From NCBI RefSeq assembly GCF_020921035.1, contig NC_063151.1:33176934-33240933 (forward strand): DNA of 64,000 nt, given 5' to 3'. The first letter of the stretch is position 1; the number at the start of each line of letters is the position of its first letter. The translations under genes were made by a program, and so were the position numbers. This DNA comes from Rhodamnia argentea. Taxonomy: Eukaryota; Streptophyta; Magnoliopsida; Myrtales; Myrtaceae. Under the pieces are notes generated by a model. The model ran no database searches. It worked only from the letters and a program-made list of their open reading frames with translations, and was not told the origin of the DNA. Shown here one piece after another: positions 1-12,600 of this stretch.

Positions 1-640
1 TTATTTTCACTCACATATCCGACCATCCTATGTGGTGCGACCATTATTGACATGGATGTTTTTTTTTTTAATTCTTTTGAAATTTTCAATTTTTATTTTT
101 ATTTTTATTTTTATTTACTTTCTTTTTTTCATTCACGAGGCCAGTGAAGCAGACGGTCATCATATGTGGCGTGACCGGCACTAACCTGGATAATTTTTTA
201 ATTTTAAATTTTTATTGACATTTTGTTCTTTTTCCTTTTCTTCGTTGGGCTTGTGAATAATAAATTTTATATATATACTGGCCCCGTGAACAAAAAAAAG
301 AAAAAAAAGAAAAGAAAAGATACAAAAAGAAGAGAAAATCAAGAAAAAATCAAGAAAAATTTTCAGAAATTTTTAAAAGTAAATTAAAAGATTGTTCACC
401 GTTAGCGTTGGCTAGGCTACATAATATGGCCATTACTAAATGAACCTCCATGTCAATAATTTTTTGTCGGGATTATTCGGAAGGACAACGGTGACACTTT
501 GTTAAAACTTTTAGAATTAAATTGGCACAATTAAAAGGCTTATGACTGAATTAGTCGCCGTATAACATGTTTATGATTTTTTTAAATAATTTTTCCGACC
601 AAGAAGCTTACTAGCAATCTCCACTGGCTTCCATCCTTTA
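1..640. repeat. AT-rich spacer with degenerate MULE-MITE arm
   Basis: Poly-T and poly-A runs surround short motifs of the type 'gactgaattgac', which recur as the arms of the Mutator-like MITE family found intact further along (for example 36807-37266). The phrase 'atgtggcgtgaccggca' near 168-185 is also typical of that family's inner part. No gene is visible. The ends of the element cannot be placed here. Confidence 0.4.
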
Positions 641-1340
641 AGCATCGTGTACCTTAAACCCCACTCAAAAAGCGTGTTTTGGGTCCAAAGACTTGATTCG
701 GATGCGACGGACCTTATATGCACTTATTGTCAAATGCCATCATCACATGCCAGACACCTCAAAGGTAAAGTCAGCCGTAAAAAATGGAATGTGCAAGAGG
801 TCCTCAATTACTTTCCACATAATCTAGTTTCGTTGCATGGTAGCTAGCCTTTCCTTGAGGAACATTCATAGTGGCATCATGGGAAGATACCTTACCTTGT
901 CCTCGACTCGTCACGTGTTTGCAATTCAGACAAGCCCATTGATCGATTTGGCGTAACCTTTTGAACAAGTTTTCCCACCCACTTACGGAAGCAAACGCCA
1001 ACCTCCGTCCGTCCAGGGACATGAGGTTGCGTTTGTCTATAGTGCGCAGAACTTTCTCCTGGAGAACCCTATCCCAACACGGACTTTACGGGTGCGTTTT
1101 GTCGCCAATTGCGGGCGTGACCTTCCCACTTCTCTGGCTTTTGCAGCCCTCTTACTGAGAAGAATAGTCAAGGGAAAGTCATCGTATGTGCACTTAAAAG
1201 GAAAAATATTTCTCTAACAGTACTATCGAAAACGGTACAATTTCAATCGTAAATCCACACATCATCATAATCATCACGCATTTTGCATAAAACACTCATT
1301 GATTGATAGACCGCGTGATCAGAAATAACTAACCGGACTG
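641..1340. other. Unannotated spacer
   Basis: Near-balanced base composition with short unrelated open frames on both strands. I recognise no domain, repeat end or RNA gene in it. Confidence 0.4.
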
Positions 1341-1644
1341 TCAGAGTGTCAAACCGGCATATTCCACGCGCTTACGAACTTTTGTTCTTTTCCTTTTTGT
1401 CCCATTGTGTCGTTCTTTCTGACCAACAAAGGGTCGGGAGAGAGAGAGAGAGAGAATGGTAGCTTCTGATTTCCTGCTAGGACTGCTGGAACATGGAAAC
1501 CTCTTTCCGTTTACTAACAAATCATATGGTGCGCAAATTAAGAAACAAATCCTGCGTTGCCGGAATATTACAAACGATTTGTCGTGGGGGAAAATGAGAA
1601 ATGATCTTACCTTTTCGGGCGAATACCAGTAGACAACTGGCGTC

Positions 1645-1760
1645 CGACCAAAGCTTGGAGCAACATCAGATTCCAAATCCCAAACTGACAAAACCACAAC
1701 GAGTCCCACCCCACCCACTTCTTCAGTTAATTAATAAAGGAAAATGGCGTAGGGAGACCG
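1645..1760 (+). repeat. Relic of a coding 3' end, copy A
   Basis: In one frame this reads PKLGATSDSKSQ and then diverges to a stop. A second copy at about 8590-8690 reads PKHGATSDSKSQ. Both are followed within about 100 bases by the same 'aaatggcgtagg' string. This looks like the duplicated tail of a protein-coding gene of unknown identity, with the two copies flanking the O-methyltransferase. I do not recognise the family, and no upstream exons are evident here. Confidence 0.4.
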
Positions 1761-1834
1761 CGAGGACCCCCGCCGGATGTTGTCCGCTGGTTGGCAGCCA
1801 TGGTCTTGCGTTGATTCTTCCACAGAGCATCTGA

Positions 1835-2336
1835 TCTGAGAAAATTTTGTCACTCCGACAGATACTGGCCACAACTTTCTTCCGGGTCAAGCGTCATAGG
1901 ATCGAACTTCCGCAGGAAGTTTGTCAACTTTGGTGGGTGGGGAAAGTTCCCGACTCTGCTACTTTTTTTCCACTTCGATGGCCACCGAATGCGTGGAGAT
2001 TGGATTGCTAAACTGAAATGTCAAAGGTGATTTGTAGGTATCGTTTGATTTAAAATCATGAATTCGTAAACCGAGTTTAAATGGGATGGTTCTTATAACC
2101 TTTGGCTCCAGATAGACAAAAGCAAGTCCGAATAGATGTAGTGCCGAAACGTCGCCGCCATTATCCTTGCTCGGCCACTGGCAGAGCTGGCCGAGCTTGG
2201 ACGGATAGCTTGCCAGAAAAGGATGAATTACTTTGTATGGTTGTATGAAGATAATTTGGCACAATGTGGCTTTGGGTTCGAGACTACTTGTCCAAGAACG
2301 GACTAGGAGACGTGGCGAATGTGACTACTCTTTTAA
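1835..2336. other. Unannotated spacer
   Basis: No recognisable gene, repeat end or RNA. One 101-codon open frame on the minus strand has no family resemblance. Confidence 0.3.
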
Positions 2337-2966
2337 TGGTGCGTTTGGTTGGGGAAAAACTTAATGAAAAAGCAAAATGCTTTCCGAGAAATCATTTTCT
2401 AGGAAAATAGTTAGTTTTACTATGTTTGGTGATATGTGACCGAAAATGTTTTCTCGTGTTTGGATCTCATTTAAAAAATGATTTCAATCTCATATTAAAA
2501 AAATTCGAATTTTTAAATTATTTTTTATTTTTTTTCCTTTTTCTCTCTTCCTCCACCACCATTGGTCAGCGGCGGCCACGAGTGAGCTCAAGCTCATTGG
2601 GATCTAGCAAGCCTCGAGTTCACCGGCCCACCTATGTGGCCGGTTGCCGGCCATCATAGGCCTAGCGACTGACGGAGGAAATAAAGATAAAAAAAATAAA
2701 AAAATATTAAATATGAAATGTTAAACACATTATGAAAAAATATATATAATAAAATAAAATATTAAAAAAATCAAAATGAGCAATTTCGGGAAGTGTTTAT
2801 CACCTCTTTAGATTTAGGAATTTACTTTCCCAAATTTATACATGAATTTTCTGTTAATCGAAAAGTGTTTTCCAATTAACTAAGCCATTTTCGAAAGACC
2901 AAACAAGTGAAAGTCCAAAAAATCAATTCTCGAAAGACGCTCTCACCGAAACAAACAAATGCACCC
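2337..2966. mobile_element. MITE of about 630 bp with inverted ends
   Basis: The left end GGTGCGTTTGGTTGG pairs imperfectly with the right end, which reads GGGTGCATTTGTTTG on the other strand. The sub-terminal parts are AT-rich. The centre (about 2560-2670) is GC-rich and resembles the cores of other elements in this window. The flanks are TAA on the left and TTA on the right, close to the 3-bp target preference of PIF/Harbinger (Tourist) elements but not an exact duplication. No transposase is present. Confidence 0.55.
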
Positions 2967-3216
2967 TTAGACATTATCTTCCAGGGTACTTCTTGCCGGC
3001 GTTTGTGTTATTGGAAGGAAGATCATTGGCTCGACTCCACTTATAATCAAAGCCAGTAGCCATTCACTAGTGGGACATACACTCGCCAGCAGAGAGAAAT
3101 CGGAGTTTTCTTCTTGATAATAATTGCAAACTTTTGGGTTCACTCCATCACCTGCTATTTCAATCAACCCAAGAAATAGGGCCAAAAAAACACCATTTAA
3201 GGCTTCATTTATTCTG

Positions 3217-3480
3217 CAAAAAATTAATAATTTGAAAAATATTTTTCTAAAAATGATCACCCATTTCGCTTATAAAAATGAAGGAAAAATTTCAAATAAG
3301 GGTCATCCGAAGTGCCCTCATTTTCTGAAAGAAGAATCTAAAGTATATCCTATTTCAAATAAGGGTCTCAAGTGCCTTCTTTATTTCAAAGAATGGCCTA
3401 ACAAAGGGCATTTTCGTCATTTTATTTTTTCTGAATTCTTTTTTCATTTTCTCTTTTCTTCTTTCCCTTTCATTTTTCAT
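3217..3480. mobile_element. Fragmentary Tourist-like MITE and AT-rich spacer
   Basis: About 3217-3300 matches the left arm of the Tourist-like family described at 4381-4606: a motif close to 'aataatttgaaaaatatttt' is followed by 'aaaaatgatc'. The right arm is missing. The rest repeats 'tttcaaataagggtc' twice (about 3290 and 3355) and looks like part of another small element. Confidence 0.4.
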
Positions 3481-3648
3481 TTTTCCTTTTTTCAGCCCTG
3501 GCTCCTCGCCGATGGCCGGCCTCAGGCGGAGATCTGGCGAGGGCCAGCCTCGCCTGTTCATTTTTTATTTTTCCTTTTTTCAGCCTTGACACCTCGCCGA
3601 TGGCCAACCATAGGCGGATACCGGGCGAGGGCCGGCCTCGCCTGGGCA
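3470..3648. repeat. Two tandem ~89-bp GC-rich units
   Basis: Two adjacent copies each carry a T-rich lead, then 'cctcgccgatggcc', then 'ggcgagggcc' and 'gcctcgcctg'. They differ at roughly a tenth of positions. The same vocabulary occurs in the GC-rich cores of MITEs elsewhere here (about 7560, 33960, 47760), so this is probably a duplicated MITE core and not a gene. Confidence 0.6.
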
Positions 3649-3959
3649 GGATGAGGCTGCCCTTGAGGTTAGCACGGTGATTACAGAGCAAGCATGCCCT
3701 GTTCTCATGCCGTCTGATGGGTTCCTTCACTGTTTCTCGCTGCTGATTCTCGTTTTAGGTACCCAATGAGCTCACTCTCGGCTTCTGCTTTTTGCTCTCG
3801 ATAATGGGCATTTTGCCGATACTCCCCCCTTGCTCTAGAAGATGCGGTTCCCTGGAAAATTCAGCAGGAACACGGGACATGTTCTTGAAACTGCTTCCAT
3901 TTTTTGTCGATTTCCATCCGCTCAGTTTGCAACCCGATTGAGGGACAATCAGCGGCGGC
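3649..3959. other. Unannotated spacer
   Basis: I see nothing recognisable on either strand in this stretch. Confidence 0.3.
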
Positions 3960-4322
3960 AATAGCACGCCATGGCTGTGCGAGGCTGGGCCTCACCAAGT
4001 CTGGGCGAGGCCGAGCTCGCTCAGCCGGCTCCGGTGGCTCGCCGGCTCTGTCCTCTATGTGGCTAGTGACTCCATAGCTGCAGGAAGGAGAAGACCCAAA
4101 ACAAAAAAGGAAAAAGAAAGAAAAGATAAAAAAAAAATTAAAAATGTTAAAATAGTATTATAAATAGCGTCGGCTGGACTTAATTAGCACAAATGCTAAA
4201 ATTTTAGGACTGAATTGACATAAAAAAAAGTTTAGAACTGAATTGACACGCATGCAAAAGGTTTAGGACTGAATTGACAAAAGTGTAATAAATTTATGAC
4301 TTTTTTTATAATTTTTCCTGAG
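3960..4322. mobile_element. Partial Mutator-like MITE
   Basis: A GC-rich core (about 3980-4060) is followed by three loose repeats of 'tttaggactgaattgaca' and an end resembling 'ataatttttcc'. This is the right half of the family seen whole at 33721-34280 and 36807-37266. The left arm is not recognisable. Confidence 0.5.
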
Positions 4323-4380
4323 ATTTATAAACACAAGTACTTTATTTAATAGGTTAGGAGGAAAGTAATTCAAAGTATTA

Positions 4381-4606
4381 GGCTCCGTTTGTTTCGTGAA
4401 AAACGAATAGTTTTAAAAATGATCGTTTATATCATTTGCAATAATTAGTTAATGAAAAATATTTTCATTATCGATAGTAATTTATATTTAAATATTTTCG
4501 TGGATGATAAAATATTTTGGATTATTTATTTTTATAAACGATGCATGTGATTATTTTTAGAAAAATATATTTAAACTATCTATTTTTCGCAAGACAAAAC
4601 GGAGGC
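4381..4606. mobile_element. Tourist-like (PIF/Harbinger) MITE, 226 bp
   Basis: The ends are GGCTCCGTTTGTTTCGTGAA and, on the other strand, GCCTCCGTTTTGTCTTGCGA. The element is flanked on both sides by TTA, the usual 3-bp target of PIF/Harbinger transposons. There is no coding capacity. The same family occurs at 10594-10831, 17805-18026, 28821-29041 and 44353-44711, plus several fragments. Confidence 0.8.
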
Positions 4607-4825
4607 TTAAATGCAAAGAACTTGGGTGACGTTCTTTTTTATGTCTGGAATGGCCGCATGGGTCCATACAAAGTATGTTTCCCATTAAAGATCAGATGAC
4701 GAAAGACTCTAACCTAATGGAGACTCTTGGAACACGAATTGCCGTTAGATTATTAGGTGGTCATTTAGTGGTTGAGGTCACTCAATAATAAGTCACCCAA
4801 AGCCGCAAAATCACAACTAAAATCT

Positions 4826-5100
4826 CATTTGTTTTGAGTGAAACGAATAATTTGAAAAAGATATTCCTAAGAATGATCGTTTATATTACTTGAATCAATT
4901 AATTAATTTCGAATAAAAATATAATTAGTTAATGAAAAGTATTTTTATCACCGACAACAAATATTTTTATAAATGGTGAAGGAATGGCCGAATTGACATA
5001 AATGCAAAAGGTTTAAATTGGATTTGGCAAAAAAAAAAAACTATTTAAGATTGAATTAACACAATTGCAATAGGTTGAGGATTTTTTTTAGTAATTTTCC
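4826..5100. mobile_element. Fragments of Tourist-like and MULE-type MITEs
   Basis: 4826-4975 contains the internal phrases of the Tourist-like family ('aatgatcgtttatatta', 'agttaatgaaaagtattttt') without clear ends. 4985-5100 carries the 'attgaattaacacaattgcaata' arm of the Mutator-like family. Both are truncated. Confidence 0.45.
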
Positions 5101-5622
5101 CCATATTAAGCTTTTTAATATAAGTCTCACCAAATGTGAAAACGATGACGGTGTAAATCGTTTCCTCCACATGTACCTGGGAAAGATCCACCCGTATGAG
5201 TAGATGCCACCCCATGATTAATCTAAATACAGACAAAATCACAGAGTTTGAACACGAGAATCGTCTCAGTCAAGGGTAGACTGGAGAGCACATCGAAGGT
5301 ATCTCTCTGTTGGGAACCTTCTTCTGTCTCCTTCCGTTCGTCCAAATGTTGATGGCTTAAAGAATACTGCGAGAGATGCGAAAACTCCCTGGAAACGACG
5401 GCAAAGTACTCGGACCATACGCACAAGCACCCGTTAGTCATTGTCGTCCTCCTAGGTCAGAGCAGAAGCACAAGTAGTGTGAAATATTGACTGATTGTTG
5501 GGGCAAAGTTGAGAAAATCTTGGTGGCGTCTCCAATGTCATAAAAGCATATGCGATGCAGCGAGAAAACACATAGACCCTTTCGAGCTTGACCTCTACTG
5601 TCATAGGACATAGAGGAAAGAT
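5101..5622. other. Upstream region of the O-methyltransferase
   Basis: About 520 bases with no coding signal that I trust; the open frames on the minus strand have no family match. I could not place a convincing TATA box. The methyltransferase start at 5623 lies in the context AAGATGGCT, a good plant initiation context. Confidence 0.35.
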
Positions 5623-7149
5623 ATGGCTGCCGCCCACAACACCGTGACACCCTCCGTCGCTGGCGATCAAGAGGCGGCCGACGACACGTGGGTCCAGGCG
5701 ATGCTCTTCGCCAGCTCCCACGTCTTCCCGATGGTCCTGAAGGCCGCCGCCCGGCTCGGCGTGTTCGACATCCTGGCCCGAGCCGGCCCGGGGGCTCGGG
5801 TCCCGGCCGCCGAGGTCGCCTCTCAGCTCGCCACACAGAGCTCCGAAGCTGCTCCGAAGCTCGACCGGATGCTGCGGCTCCTGGCGAGCCACTCGCTTCT
5901 GAGCTGCGAGGTGCGCGAACGGGACGACGGCCGGGCCGTCGAGAGGCTGTACGGCCTCACGCCGGCGGCTCGATTCTTCGTGAACGAAGGGGAAGAGGGC
6001 TCGTTGGCTTCGTTGTTGGAGCTTTCCCTCCATCCGGCTGCGCAGCAAGTTTGGTATGCCTTGCACGAGTGAAAAATGTTGGATAGGCTCATTCTATACA
6101 ACCACCATGTCATATTTTCCGTTCTTAATGCTTCTTTTTTGTAATGTTCTTGCGCCACATCATATATGCAGGCTGCAATTGGACGATCACATACTTAAAG
6201 GAGGGAACCAATTCAAGAAAGTTCATGGGATTTCGATTTTCGAGTACATGGATAGTGATCCGGCATTCAACAATACATTCAACAAGGCGATGGCCTCTAT
6301 GACATCAATAATCATGAGAAAAATCCTCGAAATTTATCGAGGTTTCGAGGATCTAACAACATTAGTTGATGTGGCCGGAGGAACCGGCAAGTGCCTCAAT
6401 ATGGTCATCTCCAAGTACCCTTCTATCAAGGGCATCAACTTTGATTTGCCTCATGTAGTAGAAAGTGCACCTTCTTATTCCGGTAAGCCTCCCTCCTTCC
6501 CTCCTTGCACAAGCTGGTGGGAAATACTGAAAGAAGTTCTAGAAGAGCACTATACGATAATTTGATCCTTTTTCACAACCACGCGTCTTTGAAATCGTTA
6601 ATTTCATGCTTTAGTCAATAGGAACATGTAATTAACTGAATGCTGGTGACATATTTTTCCATGATTTGTAGGAATCCAACATGTCGGCGGGAGTATGTTC
6701 TCCACCATTCCAAATGCAGATGCGATCATGATCAAGGTGAATATAGAGCAACAGCTCACGAAAAGATGGTTTACGAATTTGGGAACTTATGCTGGAATAT
6801 AATATCTCATGATCGTCAATGATATGGGTGTGACAATCTTATAAATTTACAGGATACCTTGCATAATTGGAACGACGAGAACTGCATCAAAGTCCTGAAG
6901 AACTGCTACGAGGCATTGCCGAGTAAAGGCAAAGCAATAGTAATAGATCTAGTGTTGCCGGAGGTGCCGGGAGCGAGCCTGGAGTCGATGTACGCCTCGA
7001 GGCTCGATAACACCATGTTGATGCAACCGGGAGGCCAAGAGAGAACGGAGAGAGAATTCCGGGCCTTGGCCGAGGCGGCCGGTTTCTCTGACTTGAAAGT
7101 CGCTTGTGCTGCTAGTAATCTTTGGATGGTCATGGAGCTCTACAAGTGA
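5623..7149 (+). CDS. COMT-type O-methyltransferase (plant class I SAM-dependent)
   Basis: Four exons by GT-AG rules: 5623-6053, 6172-6482, 6672-6736, 6853-7149. They join without a frame break into 367 residues, the usual size for caffeic-acid-type O-methyltransferases. The N-terminal dimerisation domain includes [20 protein letters not shown]. The SAM-binding glycine motif VDVAGGTG lies at about 209-216, followed by [16 protein letters not shown]. The catalytic His is in the LHNWND block (His273), and [11 protein letters not shown] lies near the C terminus. The family transfers a methyl group from S-adenosylmethionine to phenolic hydroxyls in the cytosol. Residues that set the substrate (lignin monomer, flavonoid or another phenolic) cannot be judged by eye. 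Exon 1 is markedly GC-rich and the later exons are not. The model looks intact. Confidence 0.93.
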
Positions 7150-7325
7150 GAGGCTCTCTTTGTGTATCCAGTATTGGAGGTTTGCTTTCAGAAAAAAAAA
7201 AAAAAAGGCAATGACTCTCTGTAGATGTGAAGATGTGTAATCAAAAGAAACTCTTGTTGATTGAATAATGTGACCTCCAATCAAGTGAAATCAAATGAAG
7301 TTGCCCACCTTTTCTTGTTATTTAA

Positions 7326-7905
7326 TTAGGGTTGGTTGGTTCGTGAAAGACAAATATTTTGATAGTTTTCCTAAAAAACGGTCGCATATATCGCTTACAA
7401 AAATGAATAATCATTGAGATGGCACGGCCAGCGCCGACGTGACTAATTTTTAATTATATTTTCATATTTTTATTTTATTTTATTTTATTTTTTTATATAT
7501 ATTTTTCTCTTATTCTTCTTCCTCAAGCTGGCCACCAAGCCCGGTGACCAGCCATAGATGAGGGCTGGCGAAGCTCGACCTCGCCGGTGGCCGATCATCG
7601 GGCTCAACAGCTCGCTGAAGGAGGAAGAGGAAAATTAGAAAAAAAAAAAAGCAAAAGAAAAAAATAAAATTCAAACAAAATATTAAAGTACTAGTAATAA
7701 TTGGCCTAGTCAATACTGGTCATGTTGCGTCGCCGATTTCCGACTAAAATTGATCGAAAGGAATGAATCGAAACAAATATAAAAGGTTTAGGATTGAATT
7801 AACACAAATATAAAAGGTTTCATGAGTGAATTGGCAAAAGAGGTTTATAACTGAATTAAAACAATTGCAATAATTTTGGGGCATTTTTGGTTATTTTTCA
7901 AGTTA
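7326..7905. mobile_element. Tourist-like fragment joined to partial Mutator-like MITE
   Basis: 7326-7410 is a left fragment of the Tourist-like family. From about 7412 the sequence is Mutator-like MITE material: 'ggccagcgccgacgtgac', a GC-rich core at 7530-7620 bordered by matching 'cttcttcctc' and 'gaggaagagg' strings, then 'attgaattaacac' arms up to 'ggttatttttc'. No exact target duplication was found. Confidence 0.5.
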
Positions 7906-8478
7906 ATACAAAAATGTAAATCAATGCTGTGTTTGACTTGCAAAAATATTTACTATCTACTTAAAGAGTCTTGTGAGGCAGAGGGCACAGAATTTTTGCT
8001 CAACTGAGAAAAATGTGAAGTTCAGGAGACCGTAGATTGTGTTGTTGAAGCATGTGAATTTTCACAAGTTAATATATGGTAAAAGGGTAATCGCGTTGGA
8101 TATTCAATTCATTGCTATCGCCAAACAAAATTCTTCTTCTTCTTCTTTCCCTATTTTCAGCATTCAAAGTTATCGACACTTGTGATATCGAGATTGCATC
8201 GGTACGTCGCAAAATTCACAGCGTCAGTTTGTTAACTCGTGCGGCAAAAAAAAAAAAAAGAATGTGATCAAGAATTTAGAAGAGTAGATCATAAATTCGA
8301 TGGTGCCCCCACTCGTCTTCCCACGTCCGCTACCCTTCATTGGTGGACTCGCATTTCACGAAGTCACGAGACTCGTTTTCGTATCAGATATTGAACCAAT
8401 TGTTTTACTAATTTGCCTACGATGGATATGTCATGTAATTAGATTTTTTGATTCGACCAGTCCATTCACAAATCTTCC
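7906..8478. other. Unannotated spacer
   Basis: AT-rich, with (ttc)n near 8130-8150 and an A-run at 8247-8259. No gene is recognised, although 8300-8470 is open in one plus frame. Confidence 0.3.
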
Positions 8479-8685
8479 TTGCCGTTCATGGATAACAAGG
8501 GAAAGAGTGGAACGGCGGCAAAATGGAAAACCACCTCAACTACAGGAAAAGAAGGACAACAGTCTGAATCCAGAAAGTCACAACCAAAACACGGAGCAAC
8601 GTCCGATTCCAAATCGCAATCGGCAGTGGCAGACGAGTCAAATATGGGGTCATCTGATAGCGATAGGGATAGCGAAATGGCGTAG
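8479..8685 (+). pseudogene. Coding-like tail of unknown gene (relic copy B)
   Basis: An open frame of 68 codons is rich in Lys, Ser and Asp and ends SDSDRDSEMA. It shares the block PK(H/L)GATSDSKSQ with relic copy A at about 1645-1690. The low-complexity, hydrophilic composition fits a C-terminal tail of a larger protein. No other exon of such a gene is recognisable nearby. The family is unknown to me, and this could still be a small real exon. Confidence 0.3.
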
Positions 8686-9655
8686 GCAGACCGGGCGGGA
8701 GAAGGTGACACGTGGCACTCCTGATGGCCAACCCACTGACACTAAAAGGTCAAAAGATGTGTCAATGTGACGACGGACAAGACAAGACAAGACACCTCAA
8801 CGCACGCAAAAGGAGAAAGCATAGGACGCACCAGTTCTACCTGAAGGCGCCATCCGACGTCGTGCCCGTCCTGTGTTGACGTCCACACGTTTTTCAGTCT
8901 CGAAGAACTGCTTGAAAACCTGGGCAGTGAAGTCACGCGCTAGGAAAATTCACTCCTCTTTGAATGGTCGCCGGACCCTACTCGTTCATGGCTTGAGTCA
9001 TTTTCGTCGAATAAATTCGACCATCTTCTTCTGCTTTCTTGATATTTGAACAAAAAGAAGTGAAATGACGGAGACGCCCCCAATCTAACAAAACAATGAC
9101 CCAGACTTCCTGAGAAGCTTGAGAAAGATGGCCAGGAGACGGCTTTGTCTAGAGCTTTGAGTTTCATATCAAATAGATATTGCTTTGAGATGATGCCATT
9201 GTGCAATCTCATAACGATTGAACTGAAGCTTCTTACAGATAACGAGCACAAAGTCATTGACGAGGCAAAAAGAACACGAAAATTGACAGCCCTAGGGGAA
9301 CCAAACCTTGTGAAGCATTGGGTGCCTCGCAGCCTCATGATGAAGCAAAGAATGGTGTAATAAATTGGATGAATGATTGAGTCGTAACTTTCTATCCTAC
9401 ATAGAATTACACAATCAACAGCATATATTCGAGCTCACTCCATCCAATCCACAGGCACCAAGGCAAGCAATCGTTGCCGACTTTTTCTTGCATCCGAATT
9501 GCAAAATCGTGTCTCCTGATGACAAACACCGCTTTCCAAAGTGTCGCTTTCCAAAGTGTCGCGTTTAGCAGTTTTATCCTCATGTGCATCAAAGGAGAAG
9601 GCAACTGCAAATGACGCCAAGAAACCGGATGGAGAGGGTTTTACCACAGTGCCAT
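8686..9655. other. Spacer between the relic tail and the DUF616 gene
   Basis: Contains 'gacaagacaagacaagac' (8773-8790) and a short direct duplication, 'cgctttccaaagtgt' twice (about 9531-9560). The part nearest 9655 is probably 3' UTR of the minus-strand gene. Two open frames of 60-130 codons have no recognisable domains. Confidence 0.3.
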
Positions 9656-12600
9656 TCAATCAATCTCTACTTGATGGGTATTCTGCCGCTCATCTGACCG
9701 ATGACGAAACAGCTTAGCTACACGTCTCCTTTCGCAATCCTGTTAAAGGCAGAAGTAATTGGACAATTAGAAGCAAAGACATCCCCATCTTAATTTCGAC
9801 ACGCTTGTACAAATCCAATTGAATTCAAGCTTCGATACAATCCAAGCATCCCTTAGTACAGATTTACATAGAATAAGCCACTTAACCTTGAACATATTCA
9901 GATGAAATGGTTTCTCTGGGTTCATCCTTCTCAACTTCTGGTATGTGTAAGTAAAACTAAGCTGATCACGAGGAGTGAACCGGTCAATCTCATTGAACCA
10001 GAGACAGGAAAATAGATTCGACATTGGCGTGTGTGCCCTGACAATAAAAGATCCTTCCGGCACATCTACAAGTAACAAATTGAATATAGTGAGAACAATA
10101 CCAAATTAATGAATTTTTCGGCAGCTCACAGCCACACAAGAATTGAAGATAAAGGATGATCACTTGGTAAAAAAATAAACATACTGCTAGGGAGAAGTTT
10201 CATTGGATCCAGTGGATTGAATCTCCTGAGACCATCAGACTGGTAGAATGTGAACTGTTGGTCGATGATACTGTGGTTGTACTTGTTCAACTTCTTATTT
10301 TGAGCTACTTCTTCCCAAACACAATGCCGATCATAGTGGTTAGATATTGAATATTCATGACCTTTCCGCCACAAGAAGTACTCCAAAATGAGCAAAGGAT
10401 CCAACTGGAGTCGGAGCTTGCTGTCCAACCAAATTGAATACCTGCGAATTGCAACACACACAACATATGGATTGCTGAGCATTCCAAAGTAAAGCAAACA
10501 TTCAACACCTTTCCCCTCCAGTCCACCCATGTTAATTCTATGACCATCGTCGTGACAAACATTTGCAGACAACAGAACTCAAAATAAGTCTTAGGCACCG
10601 TTTGTTTTGCAAAAAATGAATGATTTGGAAAACATTTCCCTAAAAGAAATCGCCTATATAGCTAGAAATAATTAGTCAATGAAAAACGTTTTCCTAATGG
10701 ATAACAATTAATGGCTAAACATTTTCGTGAACACTGAAAATATTTTTCGTTCGTTTTAGCAAGCGATGTCAGCGATCCATTTTTATAAAAATATTTCTAA
10801 ATAGTTCATTTTTCGCGAGACAAACAGAGCCTTAGCTCTATCTACTGATTCCAAGTTAGACAGCAGCAGTTCTATCTCTTTTCCTTTAAAATTTGCACTA
10901 ACATGCATTAACATTTTCCCATGGACAAGTCCAACATTAGATGACAAATCTAAGGTCCAAGCAGAACACTGCCATGAATAATCTATCGTTGAGAAGCTCC
11001 ATTATGTTTGCACCTCTTAATTAAGCACTGAGGGTAAAATTCACTAAGAAACTATTCAAGTACTTGCAAGAGTAAATTGGCTACTTCTTGAAACTTGTAG
11101 CCATAACATGCAACCTCGCTGATCATACTCTTCTGAGATAAATAGCTAAAAATTGTTTACTTCAGCGTCCAAGGAAAGAAAACTATTCTTTGTACATGTA
11201 GCTGTAGAAAGAGAGGAAATAGAAGGTCAACAGATGCCACCTAGAAATATGCAGCCAAAATGATGGCCACATTTTGCTTGACCGCAATTGTTAAGACAGC
11301 CAAAATGATAGGCTGAATCCTTGTCAAGGTATGCCGTGGATGAGTCGAGGATCCGGATACTTTACAATAGCCACTACAGATTATCCGTTTTATGGGGTAT
11401 GGAAACTATTCAAAGTTGCAAAGTGCACCAAACAAGAACCACATCAATGAAACTACCCGATCACTTTTCTTCATACTGCGTAAACCCTTTCAGCTTACCT
11501 TGCAGATGGAAAAAGCCGATGCGACAGAAACTTCGGTACCTTGCCGACTCTCCGCATATCATCATATGGTAAATTTTTTACCACCACAATTTTCCAGAGA
11601 CCAATGAAACCCATTGTGTCCACCATATGGCCCTCAGAAGTAAGCATCTGCACAGTAACTTCATCCACGAACATAACGAAGCAGACATTTTTTCGAGACA
11701 AACGAGTGATCTGCAACAGATGGTGCTAATACTATCAGCCATGAGAAGTACAAATAACTTTCAGATTTCCTATAACATATATCAAGCAACCAGTGCAATT
11801 CTGGTCATACAGCATTCTTGACATGTTGATTATAGAAACAGACATAATAGTTCTTAAAAATTCAAGAAGTAATGAAATTGGTATCCACAAGCATTGGGTG
11901 AAAGCAGATGCCTGTATTTTGTCTTGCGAAAAACATCCGAAAAAAGCATTAAGTATCTCATTGGCATGTTATCATGCATTTCCAGGGTAAAACAAGATCC
12001 CTCCATTAAAAGAAAAGATTTACCTAAATCTAACACCTTAGGTAGCCATTAGTTTCAACTACAGTGGAGGATGATATAGCAAAAGAAAGATTTCAAATCA
12101 TAACAAAAGCATATCACCTGCCCCATTAGATTCCCTGTCTAAGAGTAGGATTTAACTATTGAATGGCATAAACACTCAATAATACAGACACGCATGCTCT
12201 TCATTTCGACCAAAGATCAATCATCTGCTCATCTTTCCTTTCAGGGTTACAGCATGCTTGTTGATATACACAGCTTGCTTATATTCCCCTTCCCTTTTTG
12301 TTTTTTTGGGTAAACATGGCAGTACATTTCAACCTTACTATCAAAGTAGATGCACAGGTAATAGTAAAGTCTAGCCTAGATGGGAGAACCAAAGTAGATG
12401 TACAGGTAACAGCAAAGTCTAGTCTAGATAGGACAACCAAGGTACGGAAGATTTAAATCCTCTTATTCTGGATAGCAGGAAACTCCGAGGGACTTTTCCT
12501 TCAATATATATAAGCCTCATGTCCCAGTAAGATAATGGAGATGCTCCAAAATTGGCCAATCAAGGCAGGCAGGAAAGATGACAGTATCTTTACTTATCAA

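Noticed and set aside
5438-6158. Long minus-strand open frames opposite the first exon of the O-methyltransferase
   Set aside because: They are shadows of a GC-rich exon. Only the plus frame has methyltransferase homology and splices correctly.
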